Positions 9,366 to 18,701 of a stretch of DNA of 64,000 nucleotides are shown here, one piece after another; positions within the stretch are counted from its first letter, which is position 1; each line of letters starts with the position of its first letter. A program made the position numbers and the translations under genes. Below the pieces are notes generated by a model, which worked only from the letters and a program-made list of their open reading frames with translations, was not told the DNA's origin and searched no databases. The stretch is taken from the NCBI RefSeq assembly GCF_900091575.1, contig NZ_FMCR01000003.1, positions 785,132 to 849,131 on the forward strand, given 5' to 3'. The stretch comes from Micromonospora saelicesensis. GTDB lineage: Bacteria > Actinomycetota > Actinomycetes > Mycobacteriales > Micromonosporaceae.

Positions 9366-12300
9366 TCAGCGGCCCTCGGCGTCGTCCATCGCCCGGTAGA
9401 TCCGCTGCTCGGAGACGGGGTACGGGGTGCCCAGCGCCTGGGCGAAGACGTTCACCCGCAACTCCTCGATCATCCAGCGGATCTGCCGGACGGCGGTCTC
9501 CTGGCGGCGGGCCGGCGACAGGTTGGCGAGCAGGTCGGCGTACTCCTTCTGCACCACCGCGATCCGGTCCTGCTGCTGGCGGTCCCGCTGCGGGTTGCCG
9601 CCCAGCCGCTCCAGCCGACGTTCGATGGCGGTGAGGTAGCGCAGCAGGTCGGGCAGGCGCGCGTACCCGGTCTCGGTGATGAAACCGGCGTGCACCAGAC
9701 CGGCGAGCTGGTTGCGGATGTCGGCCAGCGCCGCCACCACGGCGAGGTTGCGGGTCGCACCGAGTCGCTGCTCGACGGCGTACGCGGCGGCGAGGACCTT
9801 GCGGACCCGGTCCATCACCTCGACGACGGTGTCGACCAGGTCGGCGCGGACCTTCTCGCGCAGGGCCGCGAAGCCGTCGGCGTCCCACGCCGGCCCGCCG
9901 GCCACGCCGATCAGCCGGTCGATGGCGGCGCCCGCCGCGTCCTCGATCAGCTCCTGCACGCCGCCGTGCGGGTTGCGGCTCAACGCCAGCTTCGCCTCGT
10001 TGTCCAGCCGCCCCTGCAGGAACCGCGCCGGGGACGGCACGGTGAGCCGCAGCAGTCGGCGGGTGCCGGCCCAGTGCGCCGCCTCCGCCTCGGCGGGGGA
10101 GTCGAACACCTTCACCCCGACCGTGGCGCCCTCGTCGACCAGCGCCGGGTACGCGGTGACCGCGTAACCGGCACGGACCTGCTCGATGGTCCGGGGCAGC
10201 GTGCCGATGCTCCACTCGCGCAACCCGGTACGGGCCACCTCCGGTGCGGCGGCCGCCACCACCTGGCGTACCTCCTGGCGGAGTTGGCGTTGCAGGGCCG
10301 GTAGGTCCTTGCCCTCGGCGACCGGCTTCTCGTCGTCACCGAGGACCCGGAAGGTCACCCGGAGGTGCGCCGGCAGCTTGCCCGGCTCCCATGCGTCGCG
10401 GGGCACTGTCACCCCGGTCATCCGGCGCAGCTGCCGGGTGAGCGCGTCCAGCAGCGACTCCTCGCCGGGAGTGATCGCCGCCAGGGCGGCCCGGGCGTAG
10501 TCCGGCACCGGGACGAAGTTGCGGCGGATCGCCTTGGGCAGCGAGCGGATCAGCGCGATCACCGTCTCCTCGCGCAGCCCCGGCACCTGCCAGTCGAAGG
10601 TCTCCGCCGGCACCTGGTTGAGCAGCGGCAGCGGGATGTCCACCGTGACGCCGTCGTCCGGCGTGCCCGGCTCGAACCGGTAGGTCAGCGGCAGCCGCAC
10701 CCCGTCGGCCTGCCACTCGTCCGGGTAGTCGTCCTCGTCCACCCCGGGTCGGCCGTCGTTGATCAACAGGTCACGGGTGAAGGTGAGCAGGTCGGGTTGC
10801 TCGCGGCGGGTCTTCTTCCACCAGCTGTCGAAGTGCCGGCCGGAGGACACGTCGGCGGGGATCCGCTGGTCGTAGAAGCCGAAGATGGTTTCGTCGTCGA
10901 CCAGGATGTCCCGGCGTCGGGCCCGGCTCTCCAACTCCTCGATCTCGGCGAGCAGCCGCTTGTTGTCCGCCCAGAACTGGTGGTGGGTCTGCCAGTCGCC
11001 CTCGACGAGGGCGTGCCGGATGAACAGCTCCCGGCTCAGCGTCGGGTCGATCCGCCCAAAGTTGACCTTGCGGGAGCTGACCAGCGGGACGCCGTACAGG
11101 GTGACCTTCTCGTAGGCCATCACCGCGGCCTGCTTCTTCTCCCAGTGCGGTTCGCTGTAGCTGCGCTTGACCAGGTGCTGCGCCAGCGGCTCGACCCACT
11201 CCGGCTCGACCCGGCCGGCGATGCGCCCCCACAGCCGGGAGGTCTCCACCAACTCGGCGGCCATCACCCAACGCGGCGGCTTCTTGAACAGCGCCGACCC
11301 GGGGAAGAGCGCGAACTTCGCGCCCCGCGCACCCAGGTACTCGTGTTTCTGGGCGTCCTTCAGGCCGATGTGCGACAACAGGCCGGGCAGCAGAGACTGG
11401 TGCACCTTTGGGGTGTCGATCTCCTCCGGCAGGTCCGCGCCACCCCGGCGGCCCCGGCCGGCGTCCGCGTCGTCCGAGCTGTCGCGCGCCGGCCGCCCGC
11501 CACGCCGGTCGCCGTCGGACGGGGTACGCAGCACCTGGCGCAGCTGGCTGACAATGTCCTGCCACTCGCGGATGCGCAGGTAGTTCAGGTACTCGGCCTT
11601 GCACATCCGGCGGAACGCGCTGGAGGACAGCTCCCGCTGCTGCTCGCGCAGGTAGCGCCACAGGTTGAGGAAGGCGACGAAGTCCGACTCCTTGTCGGCG
11701 AACCGGGCGTGTGCCTGGTCGGCCTGGGCCTGCTTCTCCGCCGGCCGCTCGCGCGGGTCCTGGATGGAGAGCGCGGCGGCGATCACCAACACCTCGGTGG
11801 CGCAACCGTTGCGTTCGCCCTCGACCACCATCCGGGCCAGCCGCGGGTCGACCGGCAACTGGGCCAGCCGCCGGCCCAGCGCGGTGAGCCGCTTCGCCGG
11901 GTCCGCCTCGGTCGGGTCCAGCGCGCCCAGCTCGTGCAGCAGGTTGACGCCGTCGGTGATGTTGCGCTTGTCCGGTGGGTCGATGAACGGGAACGCGGCG
12001 AGGTCGCCGAGCCCGATCGCGGTCATCTGGAGGATGACCGACGCCAGGTTGGTCCGCAGGATCTCCGGGTCGGTGAACTCGGGCCGGGAGAGGAAGTCCT
12101 GCTCGTCGTAGAGGCGGATGCAGATGCCGTCCGAGGTACGACCGCACCGGCCCTTGCGCTGGTTGGCCGACGCCTGGGAGATCGGCTCGATCGGCAGCCG
12201 CTGCACCTTGAGCCGGCTGGAGTAGCGGGAGATGCGGGCGGTGCCCGGGTCCACCACGTACTTGATGCCGGGCACGGTCAGCGAGGTCTCCGCGACGTTG

Positions 12301-13430
12301 GTGGCGAGCACCACCCGGCGTGAGGAGTGCGCGGCGAAGACCCGGTGCTGCTCGGCGGAGGAGAGCCGCGCGTACAACGGCAGGATCTCGGTGCCGAGTA
12401 GCGTTCGTTTCTTCTGCACGAGCTTGCCCAGCGCGTCGGCGGTGTCCCGGATCTCCCGCTCACCGCTGAGGAAGACCAGGATGTCGCCGGGGCCCTCGGC
12501 GGCCAACTCCTCGACGGCGTCGCCGATCGCCTGGATCTGGTCGCGGACGGTCTCCTCGTCGCCGTCGCCGTCCTCCTCGCCCTCGGCGAGCTCGACGAGG
12601 GGCCGGTAGCGCACCTCCACCGGGTAGGTACGCCCCGAGACCTCGACCACCGGCGCGGGCACGCCCTCCGGCTCGTCGGCCGTGGGTGGCCCGGCGAAGT
12701 GCCGGGCGAACCGGTCGGTCTCGATGGTCGCCGAGGTGATGATCACCTTGAGGTCGGGTCGTCGGGGCAACAGCTCCCGCAGGTACCCGAGGATGAAGTC
12801 GATGTTGAGGCTGCGCTCGTGCGCCTCGTCGATGATCAGCGTGTCGTACTGGCGCAGCATCCGGTCGGTCTGCAACTCGGCCAGCAGGATGCCGTCGGTC
12901 ATCAGCTTCACCAGGCTGCGCTCGCTGACCTGGTCGGTGAAGCGCACCTTGTAGCCGACCACGTCGCCCAACTCGGTGCCCAGCTCGTCGGCGATCCGGT
13001 CGGCCACCGTCCGGGCGGCCAACCGCCGGGGCTGGGTGTGCCCGATCAGGCCGTGCACCCCGCGCCCCAACTCCAGACAGATCTTGGGGATCTGGGTGGT
13101 CTTGCCGGAGCCGGTCTCGCCCGCCACGATCACCACCTGGTGATCGCGGATGGCAGCGGCGATGTCGTCCTTGCGCTCACTGACCGGCAAACCCACCGGG
13201 TACGTGATCACGGGCACCGCCGCCTGCCGGGCGGCGAGCCGCTGCTCGGCCCGGACCAGGTCGGCGGTGATCTCGGTCAGCGCCGCCTCCCGACGCTGCG
13301 GGTCGCGCAGCTTGCGGGCACCGTCCAGTCGCCGCTGGAGCCGGCGCTGGTCGCGGAACATCAGAGGTGTGAGGCGGCGGTGCAGCTCGCGAACGGGGTC
13401 GGACGCGACGGAGGCGGTTGGATTCTGCAT
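9366..13430 (-). CDS. hrpA: ATP-dependent RNA helicase HrpA
   Basis: 1354 residues, a full-length DEAH-box helicase. Walker A GETGSGKT is at about 104-111, DEAH at 201-204, SAT at 233-235, and the motif VI region (QRKGRCGRTSDG) follows. After the helicase-associated domain, a long C-terminal region (about 750-1354) corresponds to the DUF3418 domain of HrpA. The family processes structured mRNA and rescues stalled ribosomes in bacteria; the role in actinomycetes is less clear. It is a single-gene unit, divergent from the cytidine deaminase gene and convergent with lysR. Upstream, TATCCT lies 10 nt before the ATG, suggesting a very short leader. Confidence 0.95.
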   Translation of the reverse strand: MQNPTASVASDPVRELHRRLTPLMFRDQRRLQRRLDGARKLRDPQRREAALTEITADLVRAEQRLAARQAAVPVITYPVGLPVSERKDDIAAAIRDHQVVIVAGETGSGKTTQIPKICLELGRGVHGLIGHTQPRRLAARTVADRIADELGTELGDVVGYKVRFTDQVSERSLVKLMTDGILLAELQTDRMLRQYDTLIIDEAHERSLNIDFILGYLRELLPRRPDLKVIITSATIETDRFARHFAGPPTADEPEGVPAPVVEVSGRTYPVEVRYRPLVELAEGEEDGDGDEETVRDQIQAIGDAVEELAAEGPGDILVFLSGEREIRDTADALGKLVQKKRTLLGTEILPLYARLSSAEQHRVFAAHSSRRVVLATNVAETSLTVPGIKYVVDPGTARISRYSSRLKVQRLPIEPISQASANQRKGRCGRTSDGICIRLYDEQDFLSRPEFTDPEILRTNLASVILQMTAIGLGDLAAFPFIDPPDKRNITDGVNLLHELGALDPTEADPAKRLTALGRRLAQLPVDPRLARMVVEGERNGCATEVLVIAAALSIQDPRERPAEKQAQADQAHARFADKESDFVAFLNLWRYLREQQRELSSSAFRRMCKAEYLNYLRIREWQDIVSQLRQVLRTPSDGDRRGGRPARDSSDDADAGRGRRGGADLPEEIDTPKVHQSLLPGLLSHIGLKDAQKHEYLGARGAKFALFPGSALFKKPPRWVMAAELVETSRLWGRIAGRVEPEWVEPLAQHLVKRSYSEPHWEKKQAAVMAYEKVTLYGVPLVSSRKVNFGRIDPTLSRELFIRHALVEGDWQTHHQFWADNKRLLAEIEELESRARRRDILVDDETIFGFYDQRIPADVSSGRHFDSWWKKTRREQPDLLTFTRDLLINDGRPGVDEDDYPDEWQADGVRLPLTYRFEPGTPDDGVTVDIPLPLLNQVPAETFDWQVPGLREETVIALIRSLPKAIRRNFVPVPDYARAALAAITPGEESLLDALTRQLRRMTGVTVPRDAWEPGKLPAHLRVTFRVLGDDEKPVAEGKDLPALQRQLRQEVRQVVAAAAPEVARTGLREWSIGTLPRTIEQVRAGYAVTAYPALVDEGATVGVKVFDSPAEAEAAHWAGTRRLLRLTVPSPARFLQGRLDNEAKLALSRNPHGGVQELIEDAAGAAIDRLIGVAGGPAWDADGFAALREKVRADLVDTVVEVMDRVRKVLAAAYAVEQRLGATRNLAVVAALADIRNQLAGLVHAGFITETGYARLPDLLRYLTAIERRLERLGGNPQRDRQQQDRIAVVQKEYADLLANLSPARRQETAVRQIRWMIEELRVNVFAQALGTPYPVSEQRIYRAMDDAEGR

Positions 13431-13514
13431 GTCGTGCCCAAGGATAGGCAGCCCGGCGGCGCACCGCCCCTGGGTTACCGAGCGGCCGGCTCTCCGACGG
13501 CCACCTCCGGTCCC

Positions 13515-13541
13515 TTGACGGCCGCGAGCGGGCCCTAGAGT
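13515..13541 (+). promoter_or_regulatory. candidate promoter of the deaminase gene
   Basis: TTGACG (13515-13520) and TAGAGT (13536-13541) are separated by 15 bp, a little short for a housekeeping promoter. GGGGGAG and the deaminase start follow about 20 bp downstream. Confidence 0.4.
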
Positions 13542-13573
13542 TGGCGGCCGACGTCGAGCGCTGGGGGAGCCGG

Positions 13574-13966
13574 ATGGAGATGCGCGACACCGACCGCGCG
13601 TTGGTGCAGGCCGCGACGGCGGTCTCCAAGCTGCGCTGTCGCAGCCAGCATCACACTGTCGCGTCGGCGGCCCGGACCGCGGACGGGCGCGTCTTCACCG
13701 GCGTCAACGTCCAGCACGCCACCGGAGGGGCCTGCGCCGAACTTGTCGTCATCGGCACGGCCGCCACACAGGGCGTCACCGCGCTGGAGACGATCGTCAC
13801 GGTCGCCGACCGTGGCCGCGAGGTCGTCGCGCCCTGTGACCGGTGCCAGCAGGTGCTGCGGGACTACTTCCCGCAACTGCGGGTGGTCGTCGGCCCGATG
13901 GACGCCCTGCGGGTGGTCCCGCTCGGTGAGCTGCCGGCGGAGACCGGCAGCGGCTCGGCCGGCTGA
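13574..13966 (+). CDS. cytidine deaminase, blasticidin-S-deaminase-like
   Basis: 130 residues from the ATG at 13574, preceded by GGGGGAG; a second ATG at 13580 is also possible. Zinc ligands and the catalytic acid are CAE (Cys54, Glu56) and PCDRC (Cys88, Cys91). The length, these positions, and the segments TVASAA, GRVFTGVNVQHATGG and CAELVVIGTAA recall blasticidin-S deaminase (BSD) rather than housekeeping cytidine deaminase. It could deaminate cytosine nucleosides or a nucleoside antibiotic. It is a lone gene between HrpA (divergent) and a YCII protein (convergent). Similarity to BSD is from memory of that family and was not computed. Confidence 0.85.
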   Translation: MEMRDTDRALVQAATAVSKLRCRSQHHTVASAARTADGRVFTGVNVQHATGGACAELVVIGTAATQGVTALETIVTVADRGREVVAPCDRCQQVLRDYFPQLRVVVGPMDALRVVPLGELPAETGSGSAG

Positions 13967-13981
13967 CCGGGCCCGGGGTCA
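13964..13981. terminator. palindrome spanning two convergent stop codons
   Basis: TGACCGGGCCCGGGGTCA begins with the deaminase stop (tga) and ends with the complement of the YCII stop. It is a near-perfect GC-rich dyad and could end transcription from both sides. Confidence 0.4.
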
Positions 13982-14344
13982 GTCCCCGGAGGCCGCCTCC
14001 AGCATCGACTGCGGCACCGGCACGCTCTCGAACCGCAGGGTGCCCTCCGGAAGCAGCCACGACGTGACCCGGGCGACCAGGCGACCGGCCCGCACGGCGG
14101 GGTCGTTGGCGAACAGCGCGCGTGCCTCGTCCGGGGCGATGGACAGCACCACGAAACCCCTCAGCTGCTCGTCGTCGGGGTGCAGGAACGGGCCGGCCGC
14201 GAGCACCAGCCCCTGCTGCACGAGGCCCGCCTGGTGGGCCAGGTGCGCGTCCCGCAACCGGTCGATCGCGTCCTGCGGCAGCTCCGGCGGATCCGACGGC
14301 CGGGTCAGCAGGACGACCGTGTGCTGGTCGAATCGCATGGTCAC
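13979..14344 (-). CDS. YCII-domain protein
   Basis: 121 residues of the YciI/DGPF dimeric alpha+beta-barrel fold. The middle contains HLAHQAGLVQQGLVLAAGPF followed by a charged loop and GFVVLSIAPDEARALFANDP, which match the family core. Its biochemical function is unknown; relatives include dehalogenase-like and sigma-factor-associated proteins. The start may be the GTG at 14344 or the ATG at 14338 two codons in. It converges with the deaminase gene with only 12 bp between the stops, and is divergent from the multicopper oxidase gene. Confidence 0.8.
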   Translation of the reverse strand: MTMRFDQHTVVLLTRPSDPPELPQDAIDRLRDAHLAHQAGLVQQGLVLAAGPFLHPDDEQLRGFVVLSIAPDEARALFANDPAVRAGRLVARVTSWLLPEGTLRFESVPVPQSMLEAASGD

Positions 14345-14456
14345 ACCCTATGGTGCGAATCTTCCTCTTCTGGGTGTCATCTGCTATCTGTCCGGCCTGT
14401 GATCGTCTGCGAATCTCATTCTCGAATCGAGGTTCTTAGCGATTGGGAGGTGCGGC

Positions 14457-16442
14457 ATGGTCACCAGACGACGACTGCTCGCGGCTGGTGCCGCTGGCGG
14501 CGCCGCGGTGCTGGTCCCGGCGGGCGGGAGGGCGTCGGGCCGGGCGCTCGCCGCGGCGGCACCGCTGGACGCCGGCGAGATTCCGAAGTACGTCACGCCG
14601 CTGCGGATCCCACCTGCCATGCCAGCGGTGGCCACCGGCCCGGAGCGGGACGAGTACGTGATCGCGGTACGACAGTTCCGCCAGCAGATCCTGCCGCCGT
14701 CGTGGCCGCGCACCACGGTGTGGGGTTACGGCTCCACCGCCCACCCCGGCAGCTTCGGCTACCCGGCGCCCACCATCATGGCGCGGGTGGGCCGCCCGGT
14801 GCGGGTGACCTGGGTCAACCAGCTCGTCGACGACCGGGGCGACTACCTGCCGCATCTGCTGCCGGTGGACCCCAGCCTGCACTGGGCCAACCCGCCCGGC
14901 GGGCCGGCGGGCCGGGACCGGCACGGTCACTGGGACGGCGACCCCCGGGGTTACCGCGGCCCGGTGCCCCAGGTGGTGCACCTGCACGGTGGGCACAGCA
15001 CGCAGGAGAGCGACGGACACTCCGAGGCGTGGTACCTGCCGGTCGCCCGCGACCTGCCGCCGGACTTCGCCGTGACCGGCAGCGCCTACCGCGAGTTCCG
15101 GTCCCGCTTCGCCGAGGGTTCCGGCCTGCGCTGGGCACCGGGCTCGGCCACCTTCGAGTACGCGAACGACCAGCGGTCCTGCACCCTCTGGTACCACGAC
15201 CACTCGCTCGGACTCACCCGGGAGAACGTCTACGCCGGACCGGTCGGGTTCTACCTGCTCGGCGGCGGAGACGACCTGTCCGACGGCGTACTGCCCGGGC
15301 CGGCGCCGGCCCGCGACGATCCGCCGCACGCCCGGTACCACGACATTCCGCTGCTGATCCAGGACCGCAGCTTCACCGCGGACGGCGATCTGCTCTACCC
15401 GGACACGCGCTCGTCGCACGGCGATGTGCCACCGCTCTGGACCTCGGGGTTCTCCGGCTCCGCCATCGTGGTCAACGGTCGCACCTGGCCCACGTTGACG
15501 GTCCAGCGTCGGCGTTACCGGTTCCGCCTGCTCAACGGCTGCAACAGCCGGTTCCTGCTGCTCAGCGTGGTCGCTCACGCCACCGCGCGGCCGGCCCGGC
15601 CGGTGCTGCCGATCTGGCAGATCGGCAGCGACGGCGGTCTCCTGCCTGAGCCGGTGCCGCACGAACGGGTGACCCTCGGCCCGGCCCAGCGGGTCGACGC
15701 GATCGTCGACTTCACCGACGTGCCGGCCGGCACCGAGCTGTACCTGGTCAACGAGGGACCCGACTGGCCGTACGCCGGCGGTCGGCCCGGGGTGGACTTC
15801 GACCCCGCCGACCCCCACACCACCGGGCAGGTGCTGCGCTTCGTGGTCACCGACGCGGCCGGCGCGGATCCGAGCGTGCCACCGGAGCAGTTGCGGCTTC
15901 CGTCACACCCTCGGCTCGGCCCGGCCCAGCGGATACGCCGGTTGTCGCTCAACGAGCGGAGGTCAGGCGGGGCGGGCGGGATGACCATGCTGCTCGGCGT
16001 CCTCGACGAGCGTGGCCGGGGCCTGCCGTTGCGCTGGAGCGACCCGGTGACCGAGCAGCCCACCCTCGGCGACACCGAGGTCTGGGAGGTGCGCAGCTTC
16101 ACCCGGCACGTGCACCCGGTCCACCTGCACCAGGTCCAGTTCGAGCTGCTCGGCCGGGGGCACTCGGGGAGGGCGCAGCCCGGCCCGGGGGAGCGGGGAT
16201 GGATGGACACGGTGCTCGCGTACCCGTGGGAGGTGACCCGGATCAAGGCGCACTTCGACCTGCCGGGTCGGTACGCCTGGCACTGCCACCTGCTGGAGCA
16301 CGAGGACAACGAGATGATGCGGCCGCTCAACGTGCTGCCGCGCGGTGCCGCGGCGGCCGGGGACGGTGGCCCGTCGGGCGGGGACGGTGGCTCGTCGGGC
16401 GGGCCGGGGGGACCCGGGACGGTATCGACAGACGCCGGTTAG
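14457..16442 (+). CDS. Tat-exported multicopper oxidase (CotA/bilirubin-oxidase-like)
   Basis: 661 residues. The start follows GGGAGGTG, and the protein opens with a twin-arginine signal (TRRRLLAAG). Four copper-site blocks are visible: HLHGGH (175-180), WYHDHSLG (245-252), HPVHLHQVQF (about 552) and HCHLLEHEDNEMM (about 608), the last with a methionine at the type 1 copper axial position. WYHDHSLGLTRENVYAG is the signature of the three-domain CotA/BOD group, which oxidises phenols, bilirubin or metals with O2 outside the cytoplasm. The C-terminal 35 residues are a Gly/Ser-rich tail (GGDGGSSGG). It ends 60 bp before the iron-regulated operon; a role in ferrous iron oxidation is possible but unproven. 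Confidence 0.93.
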   Translation: MVTRRRLLAAGAAGGAAVLVPAGGRASGRALAAAAPLDAGEIPKYVTPLRIPPAMPAVATGPERDEYVIAVRQFRQQILPPSWPRTTVWGYGSTAHPGSFGYPAPTIMARVGRPVRVTWVNQLVDDRGDYLPHLLPVDPSLHWANPPGGPAGRDRHGHWDGDPRGYRGPVPQVVHLHGGHSTQESDGHSEAWYLPVARDLPPDFAVTGSAYREFRSRFAEGSGLRWAPGSATFEYANDQRSCTLWYHDHSLGLTRENVYAGPVGFYLLGGGDDLSDGVLPGPAPARDDPPHARYHDIPLLIQDRSFTADGDLLYPDTRSSHGDVPPLWTSGFSGSAIVVNGRTWPTLTVQRRRYRFRLLNGCNSRFLLLSVVAHATARPARPVLPIWQIGSDGGLLPEPVPHERVTLGPAQRVDAIVDFTDVPAGTELYLVNEGPDWPYAGGRPGVDFDPADPHTTGQVLRFVVTDAAGADPSVPPEQLRLPSHPRLGPAQRIRRLSLNERRSGGAGGMTMLLGVLDERGRGLPLRWSDPVTEQPTLGDTEVWEVRSFTRHVHPVHLHQVQFELLGRGHSGRAQPGPGERGWMDTVLAYPWEVTRIKAHFDLPGRYAWHCHLLEHEDNEMMRPLNVLPRGAAAAGDGGPSGGDGGSSGGPGGPGTVSTDAG

Positions 16443-16462
16443 GCCCCTTTCCGCAGCTCGGC

Positions 16463-16481
16463 TAAGGTTAGGCGAACCTAA
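16463..16481. promoter_or_regulatory. iron box (IdeR/DmdR operator)
   Basis: TAAGGTTAGGCGAACCTAA differs from the palindromic 19-bp iron-box consensus TTAGGTTAGGCTAACCTAA at two positions. It also contains a TANNNT hexamer, so bound Fe-repressor would block the promoter of the uptake operon 22 bp downstream. Confidence 0.9.
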
Positions 16482-16502
16482 GCATGAACGTGCAGGAGAC
16501 TC

Positions 16503-17549
16503 GTGACCACCCTCGCCACCCGGCCGACCCCGGCCCGCAACCGGTCCGGCACCCGCACCGGCCGCCGGGTGGCCGTCACCGTCGGGGCCGCGCTGGTGCT
16601 GCTGCTCACCGTGCTGGCCAGCTTCGCGCTCGGCAGCCGACAACTCGGCGTCGACCAGGTCTGGCACGCGCTCGTCGCGCCGGACGGCGGCGACGCCAGC
16701 ACCATCGTCCGTGAGCTGCGGATGCCCCGGACCGCGCTCGGCCTCGCGGTCGGGCTCGCGCTCGCCGTGGCCGGGGTGTTGTTCCAGGCGCTCACCCGCA
16801 ACCCCCTCGCCGAGCCGCGCATCCTCGGCATCAGCGCGGGCGCGTCGTTCGGGGTGGTGCTCGCGATCTCCGTCTTCGGCGTCGGCACGCTCGCCGGGTA
16901 CGTCTGGTTCGGTATCGCCGGGGCCCTGATCGCCGGGCTGCTGGTCTTCGCCATCGCCACCCGCGCCCGCGAGGGCGCCAGCCCGGTCACGCTCGCGCTG
17001 GTCGGCGCGGCGCTCGACGCCAGCCTGGCCTCCGGGGTGTACGCGCTGCTCAGCATCGACGCCCGCACCTTCGAGGAGTACCGCTTCTGGGTGGTCGGCG
17101 GGCTGGCCGGACGGGACCTGTCGGTCGCCGCGCAGGTGCTGCCGTTCGTCCTCGTCGGGTTGGTGCTGGCCGCCCTGGTGGCCCGGGGCCTGGACGCGCT
17201 GGCCCTCGGCGACGACGTGGCCCGTGGTCTCGGCCACCGAATCGGCCTGGTCCGCCTCGGTGGTGGCCTCGCCGCCGTGCTGCTGACCGGTGCCGCGGTG
17301 GCCGCCGCCGGACCTGTCGCGTTCGTCGGGCTGGCCGTGCCGCACCTGGCCCGCGCCCTGGTCGGCGCGGACCACCGCTGGACCCTCGCCGTCTCCGCCC
17401 TGCTCGGGCCGGCGCTGCTGCTCGCCGCCGACATCGTCGGTCGGCTCGTCGCCCCGCCGGGTGAGATCCCGGCCGGGATCGTCACCGCGCTGATCGGCGC
17501 GCCACTGCTGGCCGTGCTGGTCCGCCGCGCCCGGGTGGTGACCGCGTGA
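16503..17549 (+). CDS. iron-siderophore ABC transporter permease 1
   Basis: 348 residues of the FecCD/BtuC type. The GTG start follows AGGAG by 5 nt. About ten hydrophobic helices are visible, with the family hallmarks GVLFQALTRNPLAEPRILGISAGA in the first third and VAFVGLAVPHLAR plus PPGEIPAGIVTALIGAP near the end, where the permease contacts the ATPase. It should form the membrane channel with the next gene product. It is the first gene after the iron box, so expression should rise when iron is scarce. Its GTG-TGA junction overlaps the next gene by 4 bp. Confidence 0.94.
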   Translation: MTTLATRPTPARNRSGTRTGRRVAVTVGAALVLLLTVLASFALGSRQLGVDQVWHALVAPDGGDASTIVRELRMPRTALGLAVGLALAVAGVLFQALTRNPLAEPRILGISAGASFGVVLAISVFGVGTLAGYVWFGIAGALIAGLLVFAIATRAREGASPVTLALVGAALDASLASGVYALLSIDARTFEEYRFWVVGGLAGRDLSVAAQVLPFVLVGLVLAALVARGLDALALGDDVARGLGHRIGLVRLGGGLAAVLLTGAAVAAAGPVAFVGLAVPHLARALVGADHRWTLAVSALLGPALLLAADIVGRLVAPPGEIPAGIVTALIGAPLLAVLVRRARVVTA

Positions 17550-18682
17550 CCACCACCCGCCGTTCCTCCGGCCCCGCTGACCCGCCCAGCCCGGCTGGGT
17601 CCGCTGGCTTGTCGACCGTCGTGTCCGCCGGCTCGCCTGGCGGTGACGGTGCCCGGCTGGCCGGGCGGTCGCTGCTGCGGGTCGGCCCGGTCAGCCTGCT
17701 GATCCGCCGTCGCGCGGTACTGGTGGCCGCCGTGCTGACCGTGCTGCTCCTGCTGGCCGTTGTGCTCAGCCTCTCGCTGGGCACCCCGTACGTCGCCCCG
17801 GCCGACGTGCTGCGCGCCCTCTCCGGAGCTGGCACCCCGTACGACCTCGTGGTCTTTGATCTTCGGCTGCCGCGGGTCGTGCTGGCCGCCGTGGCCGGCG
17901 CCGCCTTCGGCGTGGCCGGCACGCTGATCCAGAGCGTGGCCCGCAACCCACTCGCCAGCCCGGACGTCATCGGCATCACCCAGGGCGCCGGCCTCGCCGC
18001 GACCGTGGCCCTGACCAGCGGAATGGCCGCGGTGCTGGTGGCGCCCACCGCCCTGGTGGGCGGGCTGCTCGCGGCGGTGCTGCTGTTCGCCCTCGGTGCC
18101 CGGCACGGGCTGGCCGCGCAGCGGTTCGTGCTCGCCGGGGTGGCGGTCGCGTTCGGCTTCCGGGCGCTCACCGAGGTGGTCATGCTCACCGCCGATCCGA
18201 TCGACGGGCTGCGCGCGCAGATCTGGCTGATCGGCACCCTGGCCGGCAAGGGCTGGACCGAGGCGGCCTGGATAGCCGGCACGCTGCTGGTGCTGCTGCC
18301 GGTGCTGGCCTGGGCCGGCTGGGCGCTGAACAGCAGCGCCCTGGACGACGACACCGCCCGGGGCGTCGGGCTGCGCCCGGTGGCGCGTCGGATCGGCCTC
18401 GCCGGCACCGGCGTACTCGTCGCCGCGATGGTCACCGCCCAGGTCGGCGCCGTCGACTTCGTGGCGCTGGTCGCCCCGCAGGTGGCCCGACGACTGGTAC
18501 GCGCCGAACGACCACCGCTGGTCTGCGCGGCGTTGCTCGGCGCCCTCCTGCTCGTGCTGGCCGACCTGGCCGGCCGGCGCCTGTTCGCACCCACCCAACT
18601 ACCCGCCGGTGTGCTGACCGCCGCGATCGGCGGCCCGTACCTGATCTTCCTGCTGCTGCGTGGCCGGCGGCGGTCGTCGTGA
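17546..18682 (+). CDS. iron-siderophore ABC transporter permease 2
   Basis: 378 residues, also FecCD type, the probable heterodimer partner of the preceding permease. It starts at GTG in a GTGA overlap with the upstream stop. A Pro/Ser/Gly-rich N-terminal stretch of about 55 residues precedes the first helix. Family motifs are TLIQSVARNPLASPDVIGIT and VDFVALVAPQVARRLV, and the C-terminal PTQLPAGVLTAAIGGPYLIF loop faces the ATPase. It is followed after 19 bp by the ATPase gene, so the order is permease, permease, ATPase, binding lipoprotein. Confidence 0.93.
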   Translation: MTTTRRSSGPADPPSPAGSAGLSTVVSAGSPGGDGARLAGRSLLRVGPVSLLIRRRAVLVAAVLTVLLLLAVVLSLSLGTPYVAPADVLRALSGAGTPYDLVVFDLRLPRVVLAAVAGAAFGVAGTLIQSVARNPLASPDVIGITQGAGLAATVALTSGMAAVLVAPTALVGGLLAAVLLFALGARHGLAAQRFVLAGVAVAFGFRALTEVVMLTADPIDGLRAQIWLIGTLAGKGWTEAAWIAGTLLVLLPVLAWAGWALNSSALDDDTARGVGLRPVARRIGLAGTGVLVAAMVTAQVGAVDFVALVAPQVARRLVRAERPPLVCAALLGALLLVLADLAGRRLFAPTQLPAGVLTAAIGGPYLIFLLLRGRRRSS

Positions 18683-18701
18683 CGCCTCAAGGAGTCGTGT
18701 G

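Noticed and set aside
16478..18598. Long open frame antisense to the two iron permeases
   Set aside because: Rich in Arg/Gly/Asp as expected from the complementary frame of membrane helices; both permeases are certain.
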